40,165 bases of DNA from Bacteroidales bacterium (GCA_014800815.1 JAAVFI010000043.1:1-40165), one strand, 5' to 3'; shown: positions 8,223-17,538, numbered from the stretch's first letter. A program made the numbers and translations. Notes: a model not told the origin generated them from the letters alone.

Positions 8223-9893
8223 ATGAAATCAATATATAAAGTCCTCGCAGCAGGAGCGCTTGTAGCTCCGCTGTTTACGAGCTGTATTGAAGAGCCTCTG
8301 CCGACCAATGCAGTTGTTCAGGAGCAGCTCAATGCCAATCCCGGTGCTTCTGATGCTCTGGTTGCCGGTATGCCCTCTCGTATGAATCAGATTACTCTGA
8401 GCTCGGAGTTCCACTTCGACTACGGTTATTCTTCGCTGATGCACGTCCGCGACGTAATGCTCGAAGATATGGCTGTTGACTACGCAGGCGGCTACGACTG
8501 GTACTCAAGCTGGAGCGCCAACGACGCTACATCTGACCGTTATATCACCACCCAGTTCATCTGGAACTATTTCTACGAGCAGATTCTTACTGCCAACATG
8601 GTTATCGGTGCTATCGATCACAATACAGAATTTGAGAGCCTTAAGGCTAATCTTGCCTATGGCTACGGCTATCGTGCCATGATGTATCTCGACGGAGCCC
8701 GCATGTACGAGTTCCTTCCCACAGAGCTCTTCCCCGATAATAAGAATGGCAACGGCAACGACGTTCTCGGTCTTACAATGGTGAAAGTTACTGAAGAGAC
8801 TACTGAGGATGAGTATCGTAACAATCCCCGTCTGCCTCACGCAGAAATGCTCGAGTTTATTCTCTCTGACCTTGATAGCGCTGAGAAACTCCTCGACGGC
8901 AATACTGCAACCAATCCTTCGAAGACAATGCCGAGCCTCGCTGCAATCTATGGCTTCAAAGCTCGTGCTTATCTCTGGGATGCCTCCTATCAGGAAGAAG
9001 TGAATGAAGATGCCGCAGCAGCCAAGACCGCATATGAAAATGCAGCCAAGTATGCTCGCCTTGCAATCAACACTTCAGGTGCCAAGCCCCTCACTAAGGA
9101 AGAATGGCAGGATCGCTCAAGAGGTTTCAATGACGAAAGTTTCTCTTCATGGATTATGGCCGGTAAATACTCTTCTGAAGACGTTATCGTAACTGCCGGT
9201 GGTATCCGTACATTCCCCTCGTTCTGCTGCAACGAAGAAAACTTCGGTTATGCTGCTCCTGCACAGGGCGCTGTGACCATGATCGGTGCAAGCCTCTACA
9301 ACAAAATCGATGACCGCGACTTCCGCAAACTCTCTTGGGTAGCTCCCGAATCATCTCCGTTGAGTGGTAAAGAGGCTTTCATCAACGATGATTTCAAAGA
9401 GATCCTCGCTCCCTATTGCTCGCTTAAGTTCCGTCCCGGTAACGGTAATACAGAGAACTTCATCGAAGGTGCTGCAATTGCATATCCTATTATGCGTGTT
9501 GAGGAAATGTATTTCATTGAGGCTGAAGCAACCGCTCACAATGATGCTGCAGCAGGTAACGCTCTTCTCAAGACTTTCATGCAGAATTACCGCTATTCAG
9601 CTTACAACAACAATTACAACACTACCCAGAATATTGTAAACGAAATCGTACTTCAGAAGCGTATAGAACTCTGGGGTGAAGGTCAGTCGTTCTTCGATGT
9701 AAAGCGTCTTAACTACTCTGTTATCCGCTTCTACAACGGTACTAACTTCAACACAGCGCTTAATACCTTCAATACAAACGGCCGCCCTGCATGGATGAAC
9801 TTCGTGATCACCCGTCAGGAGACAACAAACAATTCAGGTGTAGCCAGCTACAACTCTCCCTCACCCGAAGGTCTCTATACTCCTATTCGTTAA
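8223..9893 (+). CDS. SusD/RagB-family nutrient-binding outer-membrane lipoprotein
   Basis: This is the surface lid that binds substrate and closes over SusC. The 556-residue protein has a lipoprotein signal with lipobox Cys21 (LFTSC) followed by IEE, acidic residues of the kind that direct Bacteroidota lipoproteins to the cell surface. The body shows the SusD pattern: helical TPR-like stretches with YGYRAMMYLDGARMYEF near 145-165, PSLAAIYGFKARAYLWDASY near 238, and the C-terminal IVLQKRIELWGEGQSFFDVKRL motif typical of RagB/SusD proteins. It follows susC by 12 bases and precedes another lipoprotein by 18. Only the family can be given, not the ligand. Confidence 0.95.
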   Translation: MKSIYKVLAAGALVAPLFTSCIEEPLPTNAVVQEQLNANPGASDALVAGMPSRMNQITLSSEFHFDYGYSSLMHVRDVMLEDMAVDYAGGYDWYSSWSANDATSDRYITTQFIWNYFYEQILTANMVIGAIDHNTEFESLKANLAYGYGYRAMMYLDGARMYEFLPTELFPDNKNGNGNDVLGLTMVKVTEETTEDEYRNNPRLPHAEMLEFILSDLDSAEKLLDGNTATNPSKTMPSLAAIYGFKARAYLWDASYQEEVNEDAAAAKTAYENAAKYARLAINTSGAKPLTKEEWQDRSRGFNDESFSSWIMAGKYSSEDVIVTAGGIRTFPSFCCNEENFGYAAPAQGAVTMIGASLYNKIDDRDFRKLSWVAPESSPLSGKEAFINDDFKEILAPYCSLKFRPGNGNTENFIEGAAIAYPIMRVEEMYFIEAEATAHNDAAAGNALLKTFMQNYRYSAYNNNYNTTQNIVNEIVLQKRIELWGEGQSFFDVKRLNYSVIRFYNGTNFNTALNTFNTNGRPAWMNFVITRQETTNNSGVASYNSPSPEGLYTPIR

Positions 9894-9911
9894 TAGTAAG
9901 GTCAAAAAACT

Positions 9912-11930
9912 ATGAAATTTAACAAAATATTTTCGATACTTTCCTGCGTGGCTCTTATGTTGGCCGCCTGGAGCTGTAACGACGAAATGAAGTACGAGCC
10001 CGCACCCGAATGGGACGGCTACAATGTGTACTTCGCTTCACAGGACTACAAAACGCAGGTTGTGTTAGTTCAGGACCAGTCCGAATTCCTTGTTCCTGTA
10101 TATCGTCTTGAAAAAGAGGAACTCACCGTAACTCTTTCTGCAACTGTAACTGCTGATAAGGAATATGCCGACGTCAATATCTTCACTCTGCCTACTTCTG
10201 TAACTTTCGATGAGGGTGCTACTATGACCTCAATCAAGGTTGGTGTAGACTTTGCTAAAGTGGAGCCCAGCGTTACCTACACTATAGTCTATACTATCGA
10301 CGATGAGTTTACTACACCCTACGGAAACTCTCAGATTTTCCTTAATGTAAGCTACGCTCCCTGGTCTAATTTCGAACCCGTATCAAAAAACCACGAATAC
10401 GGCGGTGGTACACTCTCTGCCTTCGGCTTCTCCGACGACGAGATTACAGTTTACTATCAGGAGTCTCTTATCGCACCCCTCATCCGCTATCAGTTCGGTG
10501 ACTATGGCTGTCCCGATCTTAATCCGGATGAAGACGAATGGACTTGGGTTGTGAACGGATACAACTTCACCTTTGTCCGCGATACTAACACCAATTCTGT
10601 GACAATGGAGCCCAGCCCCACAGGCGACACCGGCTCATTCGGTACTATGCTCTACGTATCCGATGTTTACACATGGGCAGTTGCACATCCCGACCTTGCA
10701 GTTCTTTCAGGTATCGATAATCCTGAAGCTTTCGCAAATGCTTCATATTTTGATCCGAGAACAGGTGTCTTCGAGATCGCAATGGTTTACTATATCGAAG
10801 GCTCTACTCCCAGGCTTATTACAAGCGCTTACGAATACTACTATCTCCCCGGCTACACCGAATACATTCTTGAACTCAAGAAAGTAGGTAGCTTCGTAGA
10901 TAATAGCGGTGCCGAGCAGGTTGTGATCAGCGCTTATAAGAACGAAGAAGTTGCGTCTTTCTCGTACGCTCTCTACAACGGAACTCTTTCATCCGCAGAG
11001 GAAAACGACGGATATCAGGCTATCGCCGCCAATCCCGAGAACTCTATCACAGACACTCAGGCAAACATCGCTCTCTCTCTTGAAGAAGAAGGTGCATACA
11101 CTCTTCTCGCTGTAGGCTTCGATGCTGCGGGTGACGCTGTAGTTACTGCCAAGTGCGAATTCACTTATGAATCAGTATCCAAACCCTCTGAGTTCGAACC
11201 CCTGGGCAAAGCTCTCTATACCGACGGTTTCCTCTATCCCTACTATGGCGGCAACCTCGGTGGTACAACATGGGAAGTTGAGGTTGAGCAGCACAAGACT
11301 CAGCCCGGTATCATTCGCCTCGTTAATCCCTACAACTCTCTCTATTGGGATGAAGGTCATGCAGACTGGGATCTCACCGGTAACTACTACATCACCATCA
11401 ATATGGAGGTTGAAGACCAGGTTTATATCTACGAAAGCAAGCTCGGTATCGAACTTCATCCTAACGACGGTCCTATCTGGGTATCTTCTCTGGCATACGA
11501 CTCTATGATGAATGGTACTGAAGACCAGCGAATGACCGCAGAAGAATGTGCAGAGTACGGACTCTTCGGTAAGATTGAAGACGGCTATATCACATTCCCC
11601 GGTTGTGCTCTTCTCACTGCATTCGGTGATGCTAACGCTGCTGCCGGTCAATGGTACTATGCTAATATCGATATGGACCTTATGGCAGCGGATGGTGATA
11701 AAATCGTACTTGCCAACCAGCTCAAGAGCACTGGTTGGTTCGAACTTGACCTTTCAGACATCTACAATGTAGCAAAGGCCAAGAAGCACGCTCCCGCCAA
11801 GCATACAGCAACCAAGGCTATCGACCGCAACGTAGCCAAATATAACGGTCGCGGTGCCGCTGTCAAGACTATCTCAGGCAAAGAACTTATGATGTACAAC
11901 GCTAAGCACGGCGTGAATTTCTCTCGATAA
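9912..11930 (+). CDS. Large surface lipoprotein of the SusCD operon, Calx-beta-like N-terminus
   Basis: The third gene of the operon is probably a surface accessory binding protein in the place of SusE/F. The 672-residue protein has lipobox Cys22 (AAWSC) followed by NDE. Residues about 35-150 are beta-rich and resemble Calx-beta-like domains of such proteins (QSEFLVPVYRLEKEELTVTL, VTFDEGATMTSIKVGVDF). Then come two related modules, one opening near NFEPVSKNHEYGGGTLS and one near EFEPLGKALYTDGFLYPYYGG, each with tryptophan- and tyrosine-rich strands. The last 50 residues or so are basic (KAKKHAPAKHTATKAIDRN), unlike the acidic body. I recognise no enzyme motif. A terminator follows. Confidence 0.75.
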   Translation: MKFNKIFSILSCVALMLAAWSCNDEMKYEPAPEWDGYNVYFASQDYKTQVVLVQDQSEFLVPVYRLEKEELTVTLSATVTADKEYADVNIFTLPTSVTFDEGATMTSIKVGVDFAKVEPSVTYTIVYTIDDEFTTPYGNSQIFLNVSYAPWSNFEPVSKNHEYGGGTLSAFGFSDDEITVYYQESLIAPLIRYQFGDYGCPDLNPDEDEWTWVVNGYNFTFVRDTNTNSVTMEPSPTGDTGSFGTMLYVSDVYTWAVAHPDLAVLSGIDNPEAFANASYFDPRTGVFEIAMVYYIEGSTPRLITSAYEYYYLPGYTEYILELKKVGSFVDNSGAEQVVISAYKNEEVASFSYALYNGTLSSAEENDGYQAIAANPENSITDTQANIALSLEEEGAYTLLAVGFDAAGDAVVTAKCEFTYESVSKPSEFEPLGKALYTDGFLYPYYGGNLGGTTWEVEVEQHKTQPGIIRLVNPYNSLYWDEGHADWDLTGNYYITINMEVEDQVYIYESKLGIELHPNDGPIWVSSLAYDSMMNGTEDQRMTAEECAEYGLFGKIEDGYITFPGCALLTAFGDANAAAGQWYYANIDMDLMAADGDKIVLANQLKSTGWFELDLSDIYNVAKAKKHAPAKHTATKAIDRNVAKYNGRGAAVKTISGKELMMYNAKHGVNFSR

Positions 11931-11945
11931 GTTCAGGCTAAAATA

Positions 11946-11988
11946 AACTCTATGTCGCCCTCGGATTCTTATCCGGGGGCGATGTTTA
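11946..11988 (+). terminator. Intrinsic terminator after the SusCD operon
   Basis: A GC-rich hairpin pairs GTCGCCCTCGGAT (11954-11966) with ATCCGGGGGCGAT (11971-11983) around a TCTT loop, with flanking AAA and TTT. It lies 24 bases after the lipoprotein stop and separates the operon from the subtilase gene. Confidence 0.75.
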
Positions 11989-12054
11989 TGTATGCGTCGG
12001 AGCATATAAAAAATGCAAAAAAACGCTTTTGAATAGTCTGTCGGCGGCTTTTGG

Positions 12055-12100
12055 TTTGGTGCATATTGAATTATTTTGTAATTTTGCTATTCAATATGCA
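12055..12100 (+). promoter_or_regulatory. Subtilase promoter inside a perfect 12-bp inverted repeat
   Basis: The promoter is close to ideal: TTTG at 12055-12058, 20 bases, then TAATTTTG at 12079-12086. Its -7 box sits in the 17-base gap between two perfect 12-bp inverted arms, TGCATATTGAAT (12060-12071) and ATTCAATATGCA (12089-12100). The left arm lies in the -33/-7 spacer and the right arm at the predicted transcription start, as expected for a repressor site. A second ATTCAAT follows at 12103-12109. Confidence 0.7.
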
Positions 12101-12117
12101 ATAATTCAATCATTATT

Positions 12118-14331
12118 ATGAAAAAATACCTGCTTTCCCTCTCCCTTGTCGCCGGCATTTCAGTCGTCGGTATGGCCCAGGCCGTACTCGATGCGCCTGC
12201 GGCACAGATTCTTGCACAAAGCCGACTTGAACAGTCGCCGGCTTCGCGCGCAGGAAATGAAACCTACGTAAAAGTATCCGATACCTCGCAGCAATCAGTA
12301 TATATCATCACCTTTAAGGGCGAAGGCTCCGCTCAGCAACTCGCTGCAGCGGGCTTCGAAGTGGTAGACGCCATTGGCAATATGGCCCTTGTCAAGCTCA
12401 ATGGCGAGGAACTCCTGAAAGTTGCGGGAATGGAAGGTATTGCATCCATCGCACTCGACTATCAGCTCAAGCCCCTGCTTGATTCAGCACGTGCAACTAC
12501 AGGTGTTGACGCGGCTCAGGCCGGAACTGAACTCGACAAGGCTTATACCGGAAAAGGTGTACTGGTAGGTATGCTCGACGGTGGATTTGACGTTCATCAT
12601 ACCGCCTTCAATGACGAATCGGGTAAATCGCGAATTTCTCGTCTTTGGGTGCTGACAGGTGCAAACAGCAGTATCCAGACTTTCGCAACTCCCGAAGAAA
12701 TCAACGCATATACAACCGACCGTTCCGATAGTTCTCATGGTACTCACGTGCTCGGCATTGCTGCAGGCTCAAAGCCCGGCAAAGGTAAGCAAGCGTCGAT
12801 CAATCCTCGTACAGGAAAACTCATGACCTCATCTACCAGCCAGATTCCTTATCACGGTGTTGCTTACGATGCTGTTCTTGCACCTTGTATCGGTACTTTC
12901 GAGAATAATAATACTTCTGTTGCTGCCGGTATAATTTCGGACTACGCTGATGAGGTCGGAATGCCCGTGGTGATGAATATGTCGCTCGGTAACAATATCG
13001 GTCCGCACGACGGCACTGCTGCTCAGAACCGTTATATTGCGGAATATGGCAAAAAAATGATTATCTGTATATCTGCAGGTAATGAGGGTGGCGATCCTGT
13101 ATCGCTTCACAAGGACTTCAAGGCCGGAGATCTGTCGCTGAAGACCTCCTTCAGAAACCCCTCGGCAACTATCGTTGATATGTGGGGCGGTGATTCAACA
13201 CCTTTCAATGTTTCTCTGATAGGTGTTGATAAGACAACCGGTTCGGTTGTGTTTACATATAAGTTTACTGAGTCTTCAATCCTGACCGGCAGCGGTTATA
13301 ACAATCCCTCCTATGTTCACGCCCCGGACTTTGATGCGTACTTCGGAGCCGGTGGCGCAATTGTGGCCACTATAAACACAGACCCTGTAAACAACCGCTA
13401 CAATGCATATTTTAATGTTATGCTTGCGTCGGGCGCTTCCTCCGCTAACGTTGTACCTGCATTCCTTGTAGAAGGAACTGCCGGCAAGTGTGTGGACGTA
13501 TATAGTGGCGACGGTCTTACCTCCTACTCTATCCCCGGTCTCACAGGTGGCAATGCAGAGATGTCGATCAATAATCTTGCCTGTGGCGACAATGTTATCT
13601 GCGTAGGTGCACATAACAATCGCAGTCAGATTCCCTGCTTCAGCGGTATTCTGAATACTAATACTGTAGTAGGAGACATCGCTTATTTCTCCTCTTACGG
13701 CAAGCTTCCCAACGGTTCCACACTGCCTCATATCACAGCTCCCGGTCAGGGAATTATATCTTCATACAGCAACTACTATGTAGATGCTACAAATTCGGCA
13801 AAGTCTGCCACCGCAGAGATTCCCGGAACATCACCTACAGGGGCAGCTCGTACAAGCTATTGGGGTGAAATGTCGGGCACATCCATGTCGTCGCCCTTTG
13901 TTGCCGGTGTGTGCGCTCTCTGGCTGCAGGCCGACCCCACTCTTACCGTTGATGAGGTTAAGGCTATCATGAAGGAGACTGCCGACCAGGATGAATTCAC
14001 CAAGGCTGCTCCTCACCGCTTCGGCTACGGCAAAATCAATGCTCTCGCAGGTCTTAAGCGAATCCTCGGCCTCGGTTCTGTGACCGGCGTCAAGACCGAC
14101 AGCGAAATCCTTGTGAATACTCTCGCCGACGGTACTTTCGATATCTTCGCTCCCGGTGCTTCTACTCTCAAAGCCGAACTCTTCGGCCTCAGCGGCGCCC
14201 TCGCTGCAAGCACCTCCGCTTCGGGCGAAAGCCTCACCCTTGCCAAGGACGCTGCCGCTCCCGGCGTGTATGTGCTCCGCGTGACCACCGACTCGGGCGC
14301 TACCGCTACTCGCAAGGTGATTGTGAAGTAA
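12118..14331 (+). CDS. Secreted S8 (subtilisin-like) protease with type IX sorting domain
   Basis: A serine endopeptidase, probably exported by Sec and then carried over the outer membrane by the type IX secretion system. The 737 residues comprise a signal peptide (to about residue 20, VGMAQA), a propeptide-like region (about 45-120), and the S8 domain with Asp154 (VGMLDGGFD), His207 (SHGTHVLGIAAG) and Ser589 (GTSMSSP). A beta-rich insertion of about 200 residues separates the oxyanion region (ISAGNEGG near 320) from the serine. The last 80 residues (TFDIFAPGAS to YVLRVTTDSG and RKVIVK) match a type A sorting domain. It is a single-gene unit with its own promoter and terminator. Confidence 0.9.
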   Translation: MKKYLLSLSLVAGISVVGMAQAVLDAPAAQILAQSRLEQSPASRAGNETYVKVSDTSQQSVYIITFKGEGSAQQLAAAGFEVVDAIGNMALVKLNGEELLKVAGMEGIASIALDYQLKPLLDSARATTGVDAAQAGTELDKAYTGKGVLVGMLDGGFDVHHTAFNDESGKSRISRLWVLTGANSSIQTFATPEEINAYTTDRSDSSHGTHVLGIAAGSKPGKGKQASINPRTGKLMTSSTSQIPYHGVAYDAVLAPCIGTFENNNTSVAAGIISDYADEVGMPVVMNMSLGNNIGPHDGTAAQNRYIAEYGKKMIICISAGNEGGDPVSLHKDFKAGDLSLKTSFRNPSATIVDMWGGDSTPFNVSLIGVDKTTGSVVFTYKFTESSILTGSGYNNPSYVHAPDFDAYFGAGGAIVATINTDPVNNRYNAYFNVMLASGASSANVVPAFLVEGTAGKCVDVYSGDGLTSYSIPGLTGGNAEMSINNLACGDNVICVGAHNNRSQIPCFSGILNTNTVVGDIAYFSSYGKLPNGSTLPHITAPGQGIISSYSNYYVDATNSAKSATAEIPGTSPTGAARTSYWGEMSGTSMSSPFVAGVCALWLQADPTLTVDEVKAIMKETADQDEFTKAAPHRFGYGKINALAGLKRILGLGSVTGVKTDSEILVNTLADGTFDIFAPGASTLKAELFGLSGALAASTSASGESLTLAKDAAAPGVYVLRVTTDSGATATRKVIVK

Positions 14332-14353
14332 ATCCTCCCTTTCAGATATACAT

Positions 14354-14394
14354 AAAAAATGAACGCTACTCTCTCGGGGCAGCGTTCATTTTTT
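14354..14394. terminator. Bidirectional terminator between the protease gene and pfkA
   Basis: AAAAAATGAACGCT (14354-14367) pairs perfectly with AGCGTTCATTTTTT (14381-14394). The flanking A and T runs make it work in both directions between two convergent genes. A short AT-repeat (ATATATAT type, 14399-14419) follows. Confidence 0.85.
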
Positions 14395-14422
14395 ATGATA
14401 TATATATGATATATATAAGGAA

Positions 14423-15403
14423 TCAGATAGAGAGGCGACGGAGCGTGCTGAGGAGCTCGCGGTTGATAGGCTTGTCGTTCTTGATAGCCTTCGAGAAGGG
14501 TACGTACACGATTTCGTCGTTCTTGATGCCGATCATCACGTTGCGCTGGTCTTCCATAAGGGCGTCGATAGCGGCTGCACCCATGCGTGATGCGAGGATG
14601 CGGTCGTGAGCAGTGGGCGAACCGCCGCGCTGGAGGTGTCCGAGTATAGATACGCGCACGTCGTAGCCGGGGTACTCGTTCTTCACGCGCTCTGCCAGAC
14701 CCATAGCGCCGCCTGTCACGGGGCTCTCGGCCACGAGAACTATCGAGGAGTTCTTGCTCTTGCGGAAACCGTTCTGGATGAGTTCGGCAAGCTGGTCGAC
14801 CTCGGTAGAGATTTCGGGGATAATCGCAGCTTCGGCACCCGATGCTATTGCGCCGTTGAGGGCGAGGAAGCCGGCGTCGCGACCCATTACTTCGATGAAG
14901 AAGAGGCGTTCGTGGCTGGTGGCGGTGTCGCGGATTTTATCGACACATTCCATAATGGTGTTGAGAGCGGTGTCGTAGCCTATGGTGGTGTCGGTGCCGT
15001 AGAGGTCGTTGTCGATAGTGCCGGGGAGGCCGATTATCGGGAAATTGAACTCGTTGGCGAAGATGCGCGCACCGGTGAGCGAGCCGTCGCCGCCGATTAC
15101 TACGAGGGCGTCGATTTCGTGACGCTTGATGACGTCGTAAGCGAGCTGACGACCTTCGGGAGTCTGGAATTCCTTGCAACGGGCAGTCTTGAGGATAGTT
15201 CCGCCCTGCTGTATGATGTTTGATACGTTCTGAGTGTGGAAGTCGACGATTTCATCGGTTATGAGACCGCGGTATCCGCGGTATATACCTTTGACCTTAA
15301 GGCCGCTGAAGATAGCCGCGCGTGTGACCGCACGGATGGCGGCGTTCATACCGGGAGCATCGCCTCCCGAGGTGAGTATGCCTACGCACTTAATTTCTGC
15401 CAT
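14423..15403 (-). CDS. pfkA: ATP-dependent 6-phosphofructokinase
   Basis: Phosphorylates fructose 6-phosphate to the 1,6-bisphosphate in glycolysis. The 326-residue protein is full length, with the nucleotide loop GGDGS (104-108), the catalytic segment PGTIDND (127-133, Asp131 as general base), MGRDAG near 180 and the sugar-phosphate region [13 protein letters not shown] near 262. A glycine after GGD is the hallmark of ATP-dependent rather than PPi-dependent enzymes. It is monocistronic, with a TAACTTTG box upstream, and diverges from the carboxyltransferase gene. Confidence 0.96.
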   Translation of the reverse strand: MAEIKCVGILTSGGDAPGMNAAIRAVTRAAIFSGLKVKGIYRGYRGLITDEIVDFHTQNVSNIIQQGGTILKTARCKEFQTPEGRQLAYDVIKRHEIDALVVIGGDGSLTGARIFANEFNFPIIGLPGTIDNDLYGTDTTIGYDTALNTIMECVDKIRDTATSHERLFFIEVMGRDAGFLALNGAIASGAEAAIIPEISTEVDQLAELIQNGFRKSKNSSIVLVAESPVTGGAMGLAERVKNEYPGYDVRVSILGHLQRGGSPTAHDRILASRMGAAAIDALMEDQRNVMIGIKNDEIVYVPFSKAIKNDKPINRELLSTLRRLSI

Positions 15404-15437
15404 GATTGTATATTATACTGAGTTTTTGTTCAAGTAG

Positions 15438-15445
15438 CAAAGTTA
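15438..15445 (-). promoter_or_regulatory. Promoter -7 box of pfkA (TAACTTTG)
   Basis: TAACTTTG on the minus strand (15445-15438) is an exact TAnnTTTG match, leaving a leader of about 30 bases. The -33 region is poor. The 185-base gap 15404-15588 holds this and the divergent carboxyltransferase promoter, back to back. Confidence 0.55.
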
Positions 15446-15517
15446 GTTATTTTTTGTCTTATGCCAATCGAATCGGCACTCATTTTTTTCGGGAGCAATG
15501 AAATAAATGCGGAATTA

Positions 15518-15549
15518 TTTCAGTAATTCAAAACATAGTCGTAACTTTG
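15518..15549 (+). promoter_or_regulatory. Promoter of the carboxyltransferase gene
   Basis: TAACTTTG at 15542-15549 with TTTC at 15518-15521, 20 bases upstream, fits the Bacteroides promoter. The ATG is 39 bases after the box. Confidence 0.6.
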
Positions 15550-15588
15550 CGAATTCAAAGGTATATCCGTTAATCAATTCAATATAGG

Positions 15589-17460
15589 ATGGAATCACGT
15601 AAACTGAAAATCCGCGACTTGACGCTGCGCGACGGCCAGCAGTCGCTCTTTGCAACCCGTCTCAGCCAGTCAGAAATCGACAAGCTCCTCCCTTACTACG
15701 AGAATGCCGGCTTCTATATCATGGAAGTATGGGGCGGTGCAGTACCCGACTCAGTGATGCGCTATCTCGACGAATCTCCCTGGGATCGTCTCCGCATCAT
15801 TTCGAAGGCTATGAAGGGTAAGTCGCTTCTGTCGGCTCTCTCCCGCGGCCGAAATCTCTTCGGCTACGTGCCTTATCCCGATACCGTTCTCGAGGGATTC
15901 TACAAGGAGGCTATCGCTAACGGCCTCAATGTGATGCGTATCTTCGACGCGCTCAATGATATCGACAATGTGAAGGAGTCGATCCGCCTCATCAACCAGC
16001 TCGGCGGTATTGCCGACGGCGCTGTGTGCTACACTGTCGACCCCAAGAATGAAGAACCTGCCGAAAAGCCCGGTTTCTTCGCCCGTCTGTTCGGCAAGAA
16101 GGCTGCTGAGCCCGAGAAGATTTTCACCGACGAATACTTTGTAAACAAGGCTCTCGAAATGGAGCGTCTCGGTGCTAAAATCATCACTCTCAAAGATATG
16201 GCAGGTCTTGTAAATCCTCTCCGCGCTGCCGCTATCATCTCGAAGCTCAAGGCTGTGCTCAAGGTTCCTGTCGACTTCCACACCCACTGTACTCCCGGCT
16301 ACGGTCTTGCATCGTGCCTCATGGCTATCCTCAACGGCGTAGACATCCTCGACACCAACATCTGGTGGTTCAGCGGCGGCTCTGCTGCTCCCGCTCTCGA
16401 GCTTATCTACATCTTCTGTAAGAAACTCGGCATCGAGGTTGAGGCCAATATGGAAGCTGTAGGCGAAATCCGCGAGCGCCTTCTCGCTGCCCGCGAATCG
16501 CTCAAGGCATTCGACCTCGGCAAGCTCCAGAAGCCTTTCGACCCCCTCAAGGATACTCTGCCCGCAGATGTGGACGCTCTCTTCGACAAGGCTATCGCTG
16601 CTGCAAAGGCTCTCGACGAAGCTGCTCTTCTCGACGCATGCCACGCTATCGAGGCATACTTCGGTTTCCCCAAGCCCAACGAGATTGTGAAGAATGCCGA
16701 GGTTCCCGGCGGTATGTACTCCAACATGGTGGCCCAGCTCAAGGCTCTCGGTGCAAGCGACCTCCTCGACGACGCTATGCGTCTTATCCCCATGGTTCGC
16801 CGCGACGCAGGTCTTGTACCTCTGGTAACTCCTACCAGCCAGATTGTAGGCTCGCAGGCTGTGTCTGTAGCCCTCGACCGCAAGAAAGGTCAGCCCGACT
16901 ACTCCAATCCTTCGAACCAGTTCATCAGCCTCGTAAAGGGTGAATACGGCCACACTCCCGTGCCTGTCGACCCCGCTTTCCGCGAGAAACTCACCGGCAG
17001 CCCCGTTGAGAAACCCTACGATGTAGCTTCGTACAAGAAGCCCGCAAACCCCAAACTCGACGAATTCGGCGGTGTGCCTCTGGCTTCGAACAACGAAGAG
17101 GAACTCCTCCTCGAACTCCTTCCCACCGTTGCCAACACTTTCCTCCGCAAGCGTCGCCAGGAAGAGTATGAGGCAAAGCATGCCGCTGAGGCTCCCGCTG
17201 CCGCAGAGGTTAAGGAAGAACCCAAGGCTCCCCAGGAACCTATCACCGGCCCGACACTCCGCGCTCCTATGGGCGGTCGCATTATCAGTGTCGACGTAAA
17301 GCCCGGCGACAAGGTATCGAAAGGCAAGCTCCTCCTCGTGTATGAAGCAATGAAAATGGAAAATGACGTGGAAGCTGAAGGCGATGCTACAGTAAAGCGC
17401 GTATTCGTGCAGCCCGGCGAAGTGGTTTACACCGACGCCGTCCTCATCGAATTTGAATAA
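15589..17460 (+). CDS. Biotin-dependent carboxyltransferase (pyruvate carboxylase subunit B / oxaloacetate decarboxylase alpha type)
   Basis: Moves a carboxyl group between biotin and a 2-oxoacid, as in pyruvate carboxylase subunit B, oxaloacetate decarboxylase alpha or transcarboxylase 5S. The 623 residues have a DRE-TIM carboxyltransferase barrel (RDLTLRDGQQS near 10, LKDMAGL near 204, metal ligands in DFHTHCTPGYG near 226), a conserved PYC-OADA domain, an alanine/proline/glutamate linker (about 525-550) and a C-terminal biotinyl domain with biotin-carrying Lys589 in EAMKMEN. A charged insertion with GFFARLFGKK occurs near residue 160. No biotin carboxylase or membrane beta/gamma subunit is adjacent, so the exact reaction stays open. 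Confidence 0.88.
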   Translation: MESRKLKIRDLTLRDGQQSLFATRLSQSEIDKLLPYYENAGFYIMEVWGGAVPDSVMRYLDESPWDRLRIISKAMKGKSLLSALSRGRNLFGYVPYPDTVLEGFYKEAIANGLNVMRIFDALNDIDNVKESIRLINQLGGIADGAVCYTVDPKNEEPAEKPGFFARLFGKKAAEPEKIFTDEYFVNKALEMERLGAKIITLKDMAGLVNPLRAAAIISKLKAVLKVPVDFHTHCTPGYGLASCLMAILNGVDILDTNIWWFSGGSAAPALELIYIFCKKLGIEVEANMEAVGEIRERLLAARESLKAFDLGKLQKPFDPLKDTLPADVDALFDKAIAAAKALDEAALLDACHAIEAYFGFPKPNEIVKNAEVPGGMYSNMVAQLKALGASDLLDDAMRLIPMVRRDAGLVPLVTPTSQIVGSQAVSVALDRKKGQPDYSNPSNQFISLVKGEYGHTPVPVDPAFREKLTGSPVEKPYDVASYKKPANPKLDEFGGVPLASNNEEELLLELLPTVANTFLRKRRQEEYEAKHAAEAPAAAEVKEEPKAPQEPITGPTLRAPMGGRIISVDVKPGDKVSKGKLLLVYEAMKMENDVEAEGDATVKRVFVQPGEVVYTDAVLIEFE

Positions 17461-17481
17461 TCCGATTTTCACTCTATAATA

Positions 17482-17516
17482 CGCGCCCCCGGTAAGCGAT
17501 GCTTTCCGGGGGCGCG
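17482..17516. terminator. Bidirectional terminator between carboxyltransferase gene and cvfB
   Basis: CGCGCCCCCGG (17482-17492) pairs perfectly with CCGGGGGCGCG (17506-17516). It lies between convergent genes. Uridine runs are weak on both sides, but the stem is very stable. Confidence 0.7.
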
Positions 17517-17538
17517 GTGTATTTATTGCGAGTTCCGA

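Noticed and set aside
12060-12100. Inverted repeat considered as an invertible phase-variable promoter
   Set aside because: Only 17 bases lie between the arms, much less than known invertible promoters, and no invertase gene is near. A repressor site fits better.
15751-17472. 573-codon minus-strand frame opposite the carboxyltransferase gene
   Set aside because: It mirrors the codon bias of the biotin-dependent enzyme; no promoter, signal or family pattern is seen.
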